Source: CAZBZG01 sp964496245
GTDB taxonomy: Bacteria > Planctomycetota > SZUA-567
DNA length: 15,035 nt
Assembly: GCA_964496245.1 (NCBI GenBank)
Contig: CAZBZG010000098.1
Location: 1 to 15,035, forward strand
Reading direction: 5' to 3'
The notes under the pieces are model-generated. The model was not told where the DNA came from, made no database searches, and worked only from the letters and a program-made list of their open reading frames with translations. Positions 7,642 through 14,967 of the stretch are shown here, piece by piece. Numbering within the stretch: the stretch's first letter is position 1; the number at the start of each line of letters is the position of its first letter. The position numbers and the translations under genes are program-made.

Positions 7642-7719
7642 AGGTGAACACAAAGGACAGAGCCGGTGCCGCGCGGTCCGGTCGCAAGGGCATTCGATCT
7701 GAAATCGGGATTTGATTTG

Positions 7720-8262
7720 CTAACGCGCAGGAACGTGCAGGCGCTCTCGCAACTGCCCGGCAACCCGACCGAAAGCCTTCACCGCCTGCCCAAACGCGGC
7801 TTCGTCGCCCAGGATCATCAACAGGCCGATATCCGCGAGTCCGTTCGGCAGGATGAAGTAATCGATCACTTCGGAAAGCGGTTCGCCCTCGTGCACACTG
7901 GCAAAGGGCGCATGCCCGTCGTGGCTGAAGTTGTGTTCGTCGATCAGCTCGTCGAGCACGTCGCCCGCGAATTCGGCCTCACACCCGCAGCAGACGGCCT
8001 GTCGCATCCCGTGCTGCAAGAGTGCAAGCATGATCCGCCCCAGCGCGGCCTCGGGCAGCGGCACCCCCACGCAGATGAGGCCATTGAACGGACTCGGCGG
8101 AAAGGGAAAAGAGAGGGAGGTCGAAGGCCCGCCGCTGCTGGGAAGCCTACGCAAGGCGTAGAAGCGTTGGTCGTAAACCGTTCCCAGGCTTTTCTTTTCG
8201 CTCGATGCCCTCCGATGCTTCTGAACCGTAGCAGTTCTGCCTTCTCCACGCAATTCGGCCAC
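7720..8262 (-). CDS. Hypothetical protein, possibly DUF7684-like
   Basis: A 180-residue protein if started at the GTG at 8260-8262, which follows a G-rich AAGGGGGGGAAC. The same frame stays open to a TTG at 8379, and the true start may also be further downstream, because the well-behaved part begins near YDQRFYALRRLPSS (30-43). From there codons are strongly GC-ending and the sequence looks globular: GLICVGVPLP (61-70), a Cys cluster CCGC (91-94), the acidic stretch DVLDELIDEHN (101-111), VHEGEPLSEVIDYFILP (123-139) and a helical end. The order of a short beta strand, a Cys-containing helix and an HExEPLxE-type motif reminds me of DUF7684 proteins, but this is from memory and uncertain. There is no signal peptide. 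A minus-strand promoter at 8391-8418 fits this gene. It converges with the membrane protein, with 78 bases between them and no clear terminator. Confidence 0.6.
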   Translation of the reverse strand: MAELRGEGRTATVQKHRRASSEKKSLGTVYDQRFYALRRLPSSGGPSTSLSFPFPPSPFNGLICVGVPLPEAALGRIMLALLQHGMRQAVCCGCEAEFAGDVLDELIDEHNFSHDGHAPFASVHEGEPLSEVIDYFILPNGLADIGLLMILGDEAAFGQAVKAFGRVAGQLRERLHVPAR

Positions 8263-8390
8263 GTTCCCCCCCCTTCTCTTGCGTCTTGCTCTCGTAGATT
8301 CCAGAACCGCCGACGGATCTCGTCGCTGTGCTGTTTGGTAGAATCCAAAGGACCAGAAACGCTGCGCTGATGCCTGCAAACGCCTGTCGA

Positions 8391-8418
8391 ATTATGCTGG
8401 GCGTACGCGTCTCGTCAA
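8391..8418 (-). promoter_or_regulatory. Promoter for the 7720-8262 gene
   Basis: On the minus strand, TTGACG (complement of 8413-8418), a 16-base spacer and CATAAT (complement of 8391-8396). The predicted start is near 8384. This gives a leader of about 120 bases to the GTG at 8262, or about five bases to the alternative TTG at 8379. Confidence 0.5.
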
Positions 8419-8478
8419 CCTTAAAAAGCACATTTTTTCCCGCGCAAAAGGGGCACAGCGATTGCAGCGCGTTTTTGC

Positions 8479-8507
8479 TTGACCTATCCCTATGCGACTC
8501 TTACAAG
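8479..8507 (+). promoter_or_regulatory. Promoter for the pseudo-phosphatase lipoprotein gene
   Basis: TTGACC (8479-8484), a 17-base spacer and TACAAG (8502-8507). The predicted start is near 8514, giving a leader of about 126 bases before the ATG at 8640. It is back to back with the minus-strand promoter at 8391-8418. Confidence 0.45.
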
Positions 8508-8639
8508 ATAGGAGAAGGGCTCTTGACAGAACGCTGCAAAGAGAAACGCGAAGGAAAAATCTTGGATTGAAAAGATCCGGGATGACGATTCTTGCCCCTT
8601 CGAGTATCAGGGCGCAAGGCAAGTGCGCGGAGCGCGTCC

Positions 8640-10856
8640 ATGTGTGCCCTCACCGATCCCCGAGCGTGCGTGCGCCCGTCTTTCCGCCCGAGCGCCAGCG
8701 TTCGCAGGCACATCTGCACAGCACTGTCGATGCTCTTCCTGCTGTGGGCGTACGGCTGCGGTGACATGCCCATCGTGGAAGAGGGGCAGATCGCGCAGGC
8801 GCCTCCCCGCATCGTGGTCGGGCCCTACCTGACGGAGGCAGACGACGACCGCCTGGTCATCCGGTTTCGCACCGACCAGCGATGCGTGGCCGGCGTCCGC
8901 TTCCAGGGGACCCGTCACCGGGTCGAACGCTTCGCCACGTTCGATACGAACCACGCGATTCCGGTCCGCGGACTGCGGAGCGACACCCCCACGCAAGCCC
9001 ACGTCCTGCTGGACAACGAGGACGGGCCCGCCTTTTCCCTCCGCGGTCAGCCGGCGCTGGGCGGACCAGTGGCGCTGGCCTTCTGGGGAGGACCCGCCCG
9101 GGCCGACAGCCTGGCCGCGGCGGCGCGCCGTCTGGATGGCATGCCTTTCGACGGACTGATCTTCTGCGAGCGTCCGCTTCCGCCGGACGCCAGCCTCCAG
9201 ACCTGGCAGCAACGGTGCTTCCAGCCCCTGCAGAGCGTGGCGCAAAGGACACCGTTCTTTCTTCCGCCCTGGGCGCACGAAGCCCTGCCCCGCGGACTCT
9301 TCCCGGGCCGCGCAAGGTCTTTCTGGAGCCGGTCGTTCGGATGCGTGCACGTCACGGGCATCGATGCCCGCATGCTGAAGACACCCGCCCTGCGGAAGCG
9401 AACCCTGGCAAAGCTCGACAAAGACCTTGCCGCCCGGCCGCCCGCGGCCGTGTGGACCGTCCTCATCCTGAACGAACCCCTCTTCGGCGCCCGGCACGTC
9501 AATGCCCGCATTCTCGACGCGCTCGGCGAGCGCCTCGAACGATCGGGCGTGGATCTCGTGCTCTCGACCGGCCTCGGCTACTACCATCGTACGCTTCCCC
9601 TGCGGAGCAGCCCGCCGGGAGCGGTCCGCTACGTGGCGCTGGGACGCAACCAAGACGAGGAGGTCCCCGGCAAGAGCCGCACGTACACGGCCGTGCTCTC
9701 CGGCCACCCCCACGTGGGGGTGCTGATGGCCGACCAGGGCCGCCTCTGGTGGCGCACCTTCTCCCTGCGCGGAGGCGTGATCGACGAGGTCGATCTGGCC
9801 GTCGGCGGAAAGCAAGAAACGGTCGAGTCCGCTCTGGACCGGCAGGAGATCCTCACGCGCTCGCTGGCCACGCTGACTCTGCGCTACGAGGTGGTGGCCA
9901 TTGCGCGGCAGGCCTGCCGCGCTGTAGCCGACCCGGACCGGCCCGCGCGCCTGCGCCTCCGTCTCACCAATCCATCTCCCCGCCCATTTGAAGGTCGCCT
10001 CGACTGGGATCTGCCCCGCGGCAGCAAATGGCGGGTGGAACCCCAAAGCCGTCGCTTCTCGCTGGCGCCCGGGCGCGTCGGGTATGCGCCGTTCCAGATC
10101 ATCCCCAGCCAGAGCGGGAACGCCGTGCCCACTCTGACCGTGGATGCGGGTACGGTCGGTTACGCCCGCCAGCCCCTCGTGATCACCCGGCTCCGGCAGA
10201 CCACGGTGCCCCTCGTCCAGGCTTCCTGCCGCGTCGACGGCTATCTCAACGAAGCCTTCTGGAAACAGGCAACCGAAATCTCGGGATTCCGCCAGATCCA
10301 CAACGATGCCAAGCCGTCCCAGGTTCTCCGGAGCTGGCTCGCGGCCACGCCCGCGGGGCTCTGCGTGGCTGTGCGCTGCGAGGAATCCCGGTCCGCCCGC
10401 GGAAAACCGGCGGCCACGCGCCGCGACGGCCCCGTCCACCGGGACGAGAGCATCGAACTCTTCCTCGATCCCTCGCGCCAGGGACGGGACTACTACCAGC
10501 TGGCCGTCAGCGTCCACGGCACGGCCCTGGACCGGTCGAGTCAACTGGGGCTGCGCTGGAATCCAACGTGGAAGCACGCCGTGCAAATGGGGAAGACGGA
10601 CGAGGGGGTCTCCTACTATGACGTAGAGGTCCTCATTCCCTATGCGGCCTTCGGGCTCTCCCAACCGCCGAAGCCGGGCGCCGCCTGGGCCTTCAATCTC
10701 ACCCGCAACGACTACGGCGAGACGGCCGGGGGCCGCGGACCGTCCTGCGAGATCGTGCAGTGGGCGCCGACCCATGGCTCGAACGCGCGGAGCGGGCTCT
10801 ACGGCCTGATCCGCTTCACCCCTCTCCGAGAGCCGGACCAGACCGCTGGCGAGTGA
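8640..10856 (+). CDS. Lipoprotein: degenerate purple-acid-phosphatase-like domain plus CBM9-type module
   Basis: A 738-residue protein. The ATG at 8640 has GGAG seven bases upstream; a TTG at 8592 lacks one. A basic start (RR at 22-23) and a hydrophobic core (28-37) end at a possible but imperfect lipobox, AYGC (C40). Residues 55-125 look like the fibronectin-type domain of purple acid phosphatases (RIVVGPYL, then a GL..DTPTQAHVLL end). Residues 142-385 follow the calcineurin-like phosphoesterase layout, but the ligand motifs are altered: the first GD is GG, the HHP motif reads NEP (278-280), and GHxHxYER reads TGLGYYHRT (310-318). Loss of enzyme activity is inferred. Residues 430-490 resemble a beta-sandwich linker (NPSPRPFEG). 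Residues 523-727 resemble a family 9 carbohydrate-binding module (VDGYLNEAFW, RDESIELFLD, YDVEVLIPYAAFGL, WAFNLTRNDY). The likely role is a surface-bound sugar- or ligand-binding protein. It is a single-gene unit. Confidence 0.88.
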   Translation: MCALTDPRACVRPSFRPSASVRRHICTALSMLFLLWAYGCGDMPIVEEGQIAQAPPRIVVGPYLTEADDDRLVIRFRTDQRCVAGVRFQGTRHRVERFATFDTNHAIPVRGLRSDTPTQAHVLLDNEDGPAFSLRGQPALGGPVALAFWGGPARADSLAAAARRLDGMPFDGLIFCERPLPPDASLQTWQQRCFQPLQSVAQRTPFFLPPWAHEALPRGLFPGRARSFWSRSFGCVHVTGIDARMLKTPALRKRTLAKLDKDLAARPPAAVWTVLILNEPLFGARHVNARILDALGERLERSGVDLVLSTGLGYYHRTLPLRSSPPGAVRYVALGRNQDEEVPGKSRTYTAVLSGHPHVGVLMADQGRLWWRTFSLRGGVIDEVDLAVGGKQETVESALDRQEILTRSLATLTLRYEVVAIARQACRAVADPDRPARLRLRLTNPSPRPFEGRLDWDLPRGSKWRVEPQSRRFSLAPGRVGYAPFQIIPSQSGNAVPTLTVDAGTVGYARQPLVITRLRQTTVPLVQASCRVDGYLNEAFWKQATEISGFRQIHNDAKPSQVLRSWLAATPAGLCVAVRCEESRSARGKPAATRRDGPVHRDESIELFLDPSRQGRDYYQLAVSVHGTALDRSSQLGLRWNPTWKHAVQMGKTDEGVSYYDVEVLIPYAAFGLSQPPKPGAAWAFNLTRNDYGETAGGRGPSCEIVQWAPTHGSNARSGLYGLIRFTPLREPDQTAGE

Positions 10857-10872
10857 ACCGCGCCTTCCCCGC

Positions 10873-10886
10873 GCCCGGGTTCGGGC
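10873..10886 (+). terminator. Weak hairpin after the lipoprotein gene
   Basis: GCCCG (10873-10877) and CGGGC (10882-10886) pair around a GGTT loop, 16 bases after the stop codon. There is no following T-run, so termination here is uncertain. Confidence 0.25.
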
Positions 10887-10919
10887 CTTCCCGCCTTCAG
10901 CACGACAGCCAGACGATCC

Positions 10920-11136
10920 ACCACGAAGGACGCGAGGCACATCTCAAGGAAGACACTCAAAGCTATCTGGTCAGATTCCGGTGTGGTCCAGAGCCGAATA
11001 GCGTTCGGAGGGTGCGGTATGTGGCACAGGCACTGCTTGTGCAGCGCCTCACGGGTTCCGTCCCGGGCAAGAGTACCTGGACCAATTTCCGCCTCGCTGA
11101 TCCAGATTCCTTCGTGGACTTCGTGTCCTTCGTGGT
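10920..11136. repeat. Inverted pair of CCACGAAGGAC repeats
   Basis: The left copy at 10920-10937 (ACCACGAAGGACGCGAGG) and the right copy at 11119-11136 (reverse complement ACCACGAAGGACACGAAG) match at 16 of 18 positions in opposite orientation, about 180 bases apart. The right copy continues into a second partial CCACGAAGG unit (11109-11117). CCACGAAGGACACGAAG-type repeats are, to my knowledge, frequent between genes of PVC bacteria. The bases between the arms do not encode a recognisable transposase. Confidence 0.6.
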
Positions 11137-11164
11137 TTGCTATCACGAGCAGCTCATGCCAAGC

Positions 11165-11189
11165 GGACAGCATCCACGCCCTGCTGTCC
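11165..11189 (-). terminator. Hairpin downstream of asnS
   Basis: GGACAGCA (11165-11172) and TGCTGTCC (11182-11189) form a perfect 8-bp stem with a nine-base loop, about 47 bases past the asnS stop. There is no T-run on the minus strand, so it may be a transcript-end or mRNA-stability structure rather than a classical terminator. Confidence 0.35.
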
Positions 11190-11235
11190 TCCTCTGTATC
11201 CGCTGGGGTCGCTGTGGTGAAACTCCGTTGTCGTG

Positions 11236-12624
11236 TCAGAACTCCGCGTGCCCGGGTACGCGCGGGAAGGGCACCACGTCGCGAATGTTCTCCATGCCGG
11301 TCATGAACTGCACGACCCGCTCGAAACCGAGACCGAAGCCGGCATGCGGCACCGATCCGTGCCGGCGCAGGTCGAGATACCACCAGTACGCATCCGGGTC
11401 CAGCCCCAGCCCGCGCATCCGCTCTTCCAGGACGTCCACGCGGTCCTCGCGCTGCGCCCCGCCGATGATCTCTCCCACCTTGGGCACAAGGACATCCATC
11501 CCGCGCACGGTCCGACGGTCGTCATTCACGTACATGTAGAAGGCCTTGATGTCCACGGGGTAGTCGGTAACGATCACGGGCCGCCGGATGCAGTCCTCGG
11601 TCAGATACCGCTCGTGTTCGCTCTGGAGATCCGCGCCCCAGGCGGGCGCGTACTCGAAGGACCGCCCGCTCTTCGCGAGCAAGTCGATGGCCTCGGTGTA
11701 CGTGATGCGTTCGAAGGGCGCGTCGATGATGTGCGCGAGCGTCGCGAGCACCGTCTTGTCGATCCGTTCGTTGAAGAACCGCATGTCGTCGGGACAGGCC
11801 TCCAGCACCGAGCGGAAGAGGTCTTTGAGGAAGACTTCGGCGAGGTCCATGTTGCCCTGGATGTCGCAGAAGGCCATCTCCGGCTCGACCATCCAGAATT
11901 CCGCCAGGTGGCGGCTCGTGTTCGAGTTCTCGGCTCGGAAGGTGGGGCCGAAGGTGTAGACGTTGGTGAAGGCTTGCGCCCCGATCTCTCCTTCCAGCTG
12001 CCCCGAAACGGTCAGGTGGGTTTGCCGGCCGAAGAAGTCCTGGCTGAAGTCGACCTGTCCGTCCGGCGTGCGCGGCGGGTCGTTCGCATCCAGGGCCGTG
12101 ACGCGGAACATCTCGCCCGCGCCCTCGCAGTCGGACGCCGTGATGATGGGCGTGTGCAGCCAGAGGAACCCGCGCGACTGGAAGAACTCGTGGATCGCAC
12201 GGGCGGCTGCGTTCCGCACCCGGAACACGGCGCCGAACGTGTTGGTCCGCGGGCGGAGATGCGCGATGGTCCGCAGGAACTCGAAGGAGTGCCGCTTCTT
12301 CTGGATCGGGTAGTCGTCCCCCGCCCGGCCCACGACCTCCACTGCAGCGGCCTGGATCTCGTAGGCCTGACCCTTGCCGGGGCTGTCCACGAGCGCGCCC
12401 GTCACCCGTAGAGCCCAGCCGCTGCCCGTCTGGCGCAGTTCCGTGCCGTAGTTCGGCAAGCCGGGATCGACCACGCACTGAATCGAATCGAAGCACGAAC
12501 CGTCGTTGATCGAGAAGAACGAGCAATTCTTGCTGTGCCGGGCGCTCCGAACCCAGCCCTGCACGGTCACCGTGCCGCCGGCCGAAGGACGGTGCAAGAG
12601 ATCGTGGATGCGTGATGCACACAT
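11236..12624 (-). CDS. asnS: Asparagine--tRNA ligase
   Basis: A 462-residue class IIb aminoacyl-tRNA synthetase that charges tRNA-Asn with asparagine in the cytoplasm. The ATG at 12622-12624 has AGAGGAG seven bases upstream; longer frames have no family similarity. Residues 16-100 form the OB-fold anticodon-binding domain (VQGWVRSARHSKNCSFFSIN). The catalytic domain carries AsnRS-type signatures: IQKKRHSFEFLRTIAHLRPR (107-126), the GAGEMF segment (168-173), motif 2 (FRAENSNTSRHLAEF, 229-243) and motif 3 (GFGLGFERVVQF, 429-440), with the typical ending DVVPFPRVPGHAEF. The HLRPR and EGAGEMF segments separate it from AspRS. Its length is normal. It appears to be transcribed alone from a promoter at 12661-12689. 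Presence of AsnRS implies direct charging of tRNA-Asn, although an amidotransferase route elsewhere in the genome cannot be excluded. Confidence 0.97.
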   Translation of the reverse strand: MCASRIHDLLHRPSAGGTVTVQGWVRSARHSKNCSFFSINDGSCFDSIQCVVDPGLPNYGTELRQTGSGWALRVTGALVDSPGKGQAYEIQAAAVEVVGRAGDDYPIQKKRHSFEFLRTIAHLRPRTNTFGAVFRVRNAAARAIHEFFQSRGFLWLHTPIITASDCEGAGEMFRVTALDANDPPRTPDGQVDFSQDFFGRQTHLTVSGQLEGEIGAQAFTNVYTFGPTFRAENSNTSRHLAEFWMVEPEMAFCDIQGNMDLAEVFLKDLFRSVLEACPDDMRFFNERIDKTVLATLAHIIDAPFERITYTEAIDLLAKSGRSFEYAPAWGADLQSEHERYLTEDCIRRPVIVTDYPVDIKAFYMYVNDDRRTVRGMDVLVPKVGEIIGGAQREDRVDVLEERMRGLGLDPDAYWWYLDLRRHGSVPHAGFGLGFERVVQFMTGMENIRDVVPFPRVPGHAEF

Positions 12625-12660
12625 GAAACGCTCCTCTGCGTAGGCTGTCAACGGAGCCCG

Positions 12661-12689
12661 AGTGTAGCCAAAATCCGCAGGTGCAACAA
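12661..12689 (-). promoter_or_regulatory. Promoter of asnS
   Basis: On the minus strand, TTGTTG (complement of 12684-12689), a 17-base spacer and TACACT (complement of 12661-12666). The predicted start is near 12654, giving a leader of about 30 bases. That is too short for a T-box, and none is seen. Confidence 0.5.
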
Positions 12690-12733
12690 GGCCCGATCTG
12701 CGGCAGCGAACGGCTCCACAGCATTCGAGGTCT

Positions 12734-13714
12734 TCATGAGCGGGGCGCGTGACCGCGGCCCGCACCGCCGGCATAGGGCGTCTTCCGGCCTTCTACGCGC
12801 GTGGCGACCACGCCCGAACTCCGGTACTGACTCGGACTCACGCCTTCCACCGCGCGGAAGGCGCGGGAGAAACTGTGGACCGTGCCGAATCCGACCCGTA
12901 CGGCGATCTCCGTGAAGTTGAGGTCGGAGCCTACCATCAGCTGCTTGGCCTTGTGGATGCGCGCCCGTCGCAGGTACTCCCGCGGCGTGCATCCAAAATG
13001 CATGCCGAACAGACGACGGAAGTAGCTGACCGACATCCGGCAGAAGGCGGCCAGTTCTTCGAACCGGATTTCCTCTGCACAATGCATGCGCATGTAATCG
13101 GCTGCTTCCTCGAGAAGCGGAACGTGTTCGCAATACGCGGCGCTGAGGCCGGCCTGACCGCGCAGCAGTTCGGCAAACACTTCCAGCAGCAGGCCTGAAA
13201 GGCGCAGGCACGCGTACGGCTGCGCGCGGGCGGCTTCGGTGCAGATCTCCTGTACGAGGTCTCCGACGCGCCGGTTCGTATAGGCGCGCACCCGCCCGCA
13301 CAGCTGTCCCAGCGAGGAGTGTCCCATGTCCGGGTGCATCAGCGGACGCAACTCCTCCAGGTCGGTCATGCCGCCGGGGATCGAGAAGTCCCAGTGACTG
13401 ACCTCGGGGCGGTAGATCAAGTCGAAGTGGACGTACGGACAGACCATGGATGGGGGATCGCCCTCCATGGCGTGCTCCGTATCCGGCGGGATCCAGAAGA
13501 GGTCGTTGACGCGCGCTTCGTAGACCACGCCGCCGACCTCGAAGCGTCCGGTGCCCTCGGCGATGTAGACAAGCAGGTAGTCCAACAGCTTCCGGCGCGC
13601 GAGCCGCCACGCCGGCCGCCGGGCGTCCCCGCAATGGCGCACGTACGGACGGAGCGCAGCCAGCAGTTCCACGCCCGGACTCAGACCCGGCATGGGTTCG
13701 GGGGAAGGGGGCAC
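12734..13714 (-). CDS. AraC-family transcriptional regulator
   Basis: A 326-residue regulator. The preferred start is the GTG at 13712-13714, with GGAG five bases upstream; an ATG at 13693 lacks such a site. Residues 40-105 form the cupin-type AraC sensing domain (LLVYIAEGTGRFEVGG, then DLFWIPPDTEH and CPYVHFDL). The C-terminal AraC/XylS DNA-binding domain spans about 200-300 with two helix-turn-helix units: FEELAAFCRMSVSYFRRLF (218-236) and FTEIAVRVGFGTVHSFSRAF (267-286), ending in GVSPSQYR. The cupin pocket suggests a small-molecule, perhaps sugar, effector, but this is inferred. A Gly/Arg-rich tail (300-326) follows the HTH domain. The gene is divergent from the UroD-like gene across 174 bases and is the most likely regulator of it and of itself. 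asnS follows on the same strand but has its own promoter. Confidence 0.93.
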   Translation of the reverse strand: MPPSPEPMPGLSPGVELLAALRPYVRHCGDARRPAWRLARRKLLDYLLVYIAEGTGRFEVGGVVYEARVNDLFWIPPDTEHAMEGDPPSMVCPYVHFDLIYRPEVSHWDFSIPGGMTDLEELRPLMHPDMGHSSLGQLCGRVRAYTNRRVGDLVQEICTEAARAQPYACLRLSGLLLEVFAELLRGQAGLSAAYCEHVPLLEEAADYMRMHCAEEIRFEELAAFCRMSVSYFRRLFGMHFGCTPREYLRRARIHKAKQLMVGSDLNFTEIAVRVGFGTVHSFSRAFRAVEGVSPSQYRSSGVVATRVEGRKTPYAGGAGRGHAPRS

Positions 13715-13764
13715 AGCCTCTCCAGTAGCGATTCGGGTACAATTTCAGCGCTCTATCTAACGAC

Positions 13765-13792
13765 ATTATGCCGCTATTGATGTAGGTTTCAA
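13765..13792 (-). promoter_or_regulatory. Promoter of the AraC-family gene
   Basis: On the minus strand, TTGAAA (complement of 13787-13792), a 16-base spacer and CATAAT (complement of 13765-13770). The predicted start is near 13758, giving a leader of about 44 bases to the GTG. I found no equally good promoter for the divergent plus-strand gene, which would fit activator-dependent expression. Confidence 0.55.
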
Positions 13793-13888
13793 GGGAGAAT
13801 GCTCGGCACACCCCTCGCGCTCGGCCTCCACCGGAGAACCGATTTGGGGCCGGCGGGGCCCGGGCGATTCGCGGACAAAGGAGATCCC

Positions 13889-14941
13889 ATGACCGTCCAG
13901 GTACGCCGCTTCGACAAGCCGAACGTCCAGGCGCCGCCCGTGTTCGAGAACCTGCTCAAGGTGCTCCAACACGAGGCGCCCGACCGCCCCACCCTGTTCG
14001 AGTTCTTTTTGAACGGGCCGCTCTACGCCCGCCTGGCCGGCGGGGAGTGCCCGGCCCCGAACCACAGTCCGGACCACGTGCGCTGGCTGATTCGCGCCTT
14101 CGGAGCTGCGGGGTACGACTACACGACCTACCACGGGTCGAACATCGGTTTCCCCCGCGGCGACAACCATGTCGGCGGATTCCGCATGGGCGGGGGCACA
14201 CGCATCCAGGACCGGGCGGCGTTCGACGCCTACCCATGGCCCGACCCCGACGCCTGCGACTACAGCGGCCTCGACGCCGTACGCGACGACCTGCCCGCGG
14301 GCATGCGACTCGTTGTCTGCGGGCCGGGCGGCCTGCTGGAGAACGCCATCTCGCTCGTGGGCTTCGAGCATCTCTGCTATCTCATGGCGGACGATCCGCA
14401 GCTGGTCGAGGACGTCTTCGCCCGCATCGGTTCGGTTCTCGTGCGGCACTACGAGATCGTGGGACGCCACGCCACGGTCGGCGCCTGCATCTCGAATGAC
14501 GACTGGGGCTTCAAGACACAGCCCATGCTCTCGCCCGCCGACATGCGGCGATACGTCTTTCCGTGGCATCGAAGCATCGCCGAGGCGATTCACGCGGCCG
14601 GCAAACCCGCCATCCTGCATTCCTGCGGCAATCTCACGACCCTCTATGACGACATCATCGATGCGCTCGGCTACGACGCCAAGCATTCCTTCGAGGACAC
14701 CATTCAGCCCGTGGAGGAGGCCTACGAGGCGTACGGACACCGCCTGGCGATCCTCGGCGGCATCGACCTCGACTTCGTCTGTCGCGCCACCCCCGAACAG
14801 GTGTACGAACGGTCCTGCGCCATGTTGAACCGCACGGCTTCGCGCGGCAGTTTCGCGCTGGGCACAGGCAACAGCGTCCCCGAATACGTGCCCGACGAAA
14901 ACTACTTCGCCATGATCGCGGCCGCCGTCGAACATCGGTGA
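13889..14941 (+). CDS. Uroporphyrinogen-decarboxylase-like (URO-D/MtaA superfamily) protein
   Basis: A 350-residue TIM-barrel protein of the URO-D superfamily. The ATG at 13889 has AAAGGAGAT six bases upstream; the in-frame ATG at 13799 has its GGGAG too close to use. Superfamily signatures include VCGPGGLLENA (143-153), the NDDWGFKTQPMLSPADMRRY segment (203-222), ILHSCGNL (242-249) and ILGGIDLD (288-295), ending with GTGNSVPEYVPDENY (325-339). H244 and C246 match the His-x-Cys part of the zinc site of corrinoid methyltransferases such as MtaA, but no Cys stands at the C-terminal position, where SVPEY is found. The N-terminal Arg residues of true HemE decarboxylases are not evident. It is therefore probably not a haem enzyme; a methyl-transfer or catabolic role is possible, with the substrate unknown. 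It is divergent from an AraC regulator. Confidence 0.88.
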   Translation: MTVQVRRFDKPNVQAPPVFENLLKVLQHEAPDRPTLFEFFLNGPLYARLAGGECPAPNHSPDHVRWLIRAFGAAGYDYTTYHGSNIGFPRGDNHVGGFRMGGGTRIQDRAAFDAYPWPDPDACDYSGLDAVRDDLPAGMRLVVCGPGGLLENAISLVGFEHLCYLMADDPQLVEDVFARIGSVLVRHYEIVGRHATVGACISNDDWGFKTQPMLSPADMRRYVFPWHRSIAEAIHAAGKPAILHSCGNLTTLYDDIIDALGYDAKHSFEDTIQPVEEAYEAYGHRLAILGGIDLDFVCRATPEQVYERSCAMLNRTASRGSFALGTGNSVPEYVPDENYFAMIAAAVEHR

Positions 14942-14952
14942 TGGCCACGAAC

Positions 14953-14967
14953 CGCCGGGCGTTTTTT
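14953..14967 (+). terminator. Weak possible terminator after the UroD-like gene
   Basis: A run of six T (14962-14967) follows a very short CGC/GCG stem 11 bases past the stop codon. The T-tract is suggestive but the stem is only three pairs. Nothing else was seen in the remaining bases to the window end. Confidence 0.25.

Larger units (their letters stand above)
8263..8639. other. Gene-free divergent promoter region, lower GC than surroundings
   Basis: This stretch separates the small minus-strand gene from the plus-strand lipoprotein gene. The part from about 8380 to 8600 is visibly richer in A and T than the coding DNA on either side, and holds one promoter candidate on each strand. All minus-strand frames here are open for short distances, but none has consistent codon use, so I do not call a gene. 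Confidence 0.6.
10857..11235. other. Gene-free interval between convergent genes, with repeats
   Basis: This 379-base interval lies between the convergent ends of the lipoprotein gene and asnS. It holds two hairpins and an inverted pair of CCACGAAGGAC-type repeats. Frames crossing it have no ribosome-binding site and no domain-like sequence; one minus-strand frame reads NHEGHEVHEG through the right-hand repeat, which is the repeat translated rather than a gene. Confidence 0.6.

Noticed and set aside
8147..8490. Minus-strand frame reading CPFCAGKNVLF and then a hydrophobic stretch, as a possible small zinc or membrane protein
   Set aside because: There is no start with a ribosome-binding site before the Cys pair, it overlaps a good promoter, and it decays into low-quality sequence; at most a gene remnant.
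8523..8570. Possible 15-residue leader peptide (TTG start, AGGAG eight bases upstream) before the lipoprotein gene
   Set aside because: The predicted transcript start (about 8514) falls after most of the AGGAG, so the site would not be in the mRNA; the peptide has no regulatory codon run.
8607..10940. Minus-strand 777-residue open frame opposite the lipoprotein gene
   Set aside because: The plus-strand frame has recognisable domains, a signal peptide and a ribosome-binding site; the opposite frame has none and is a GC-driven shadow.
10799..11383. Minus-strand frame containing NHEGHEVHEG
   Set aside because: It is the CCACGAAGGAC repeat read as protein, and it overlaps the end of asnS and the lipoprotein gene.
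12625..12733. Possible T-box or attenuator before asnS
   Set aside because: The predicted leader is only about 30 bases and shows no T-box motif or competing hairpins.
13799..13888. Upstream ATG of the UroD-like gene adding 30 residues
   Set aside because: Its GGGAG is one base from the ATG, the added residues are Pro/Gly/Arg-rich, and the ATG at 13889 has an excellent AAAGGAGAT six bases upstream.
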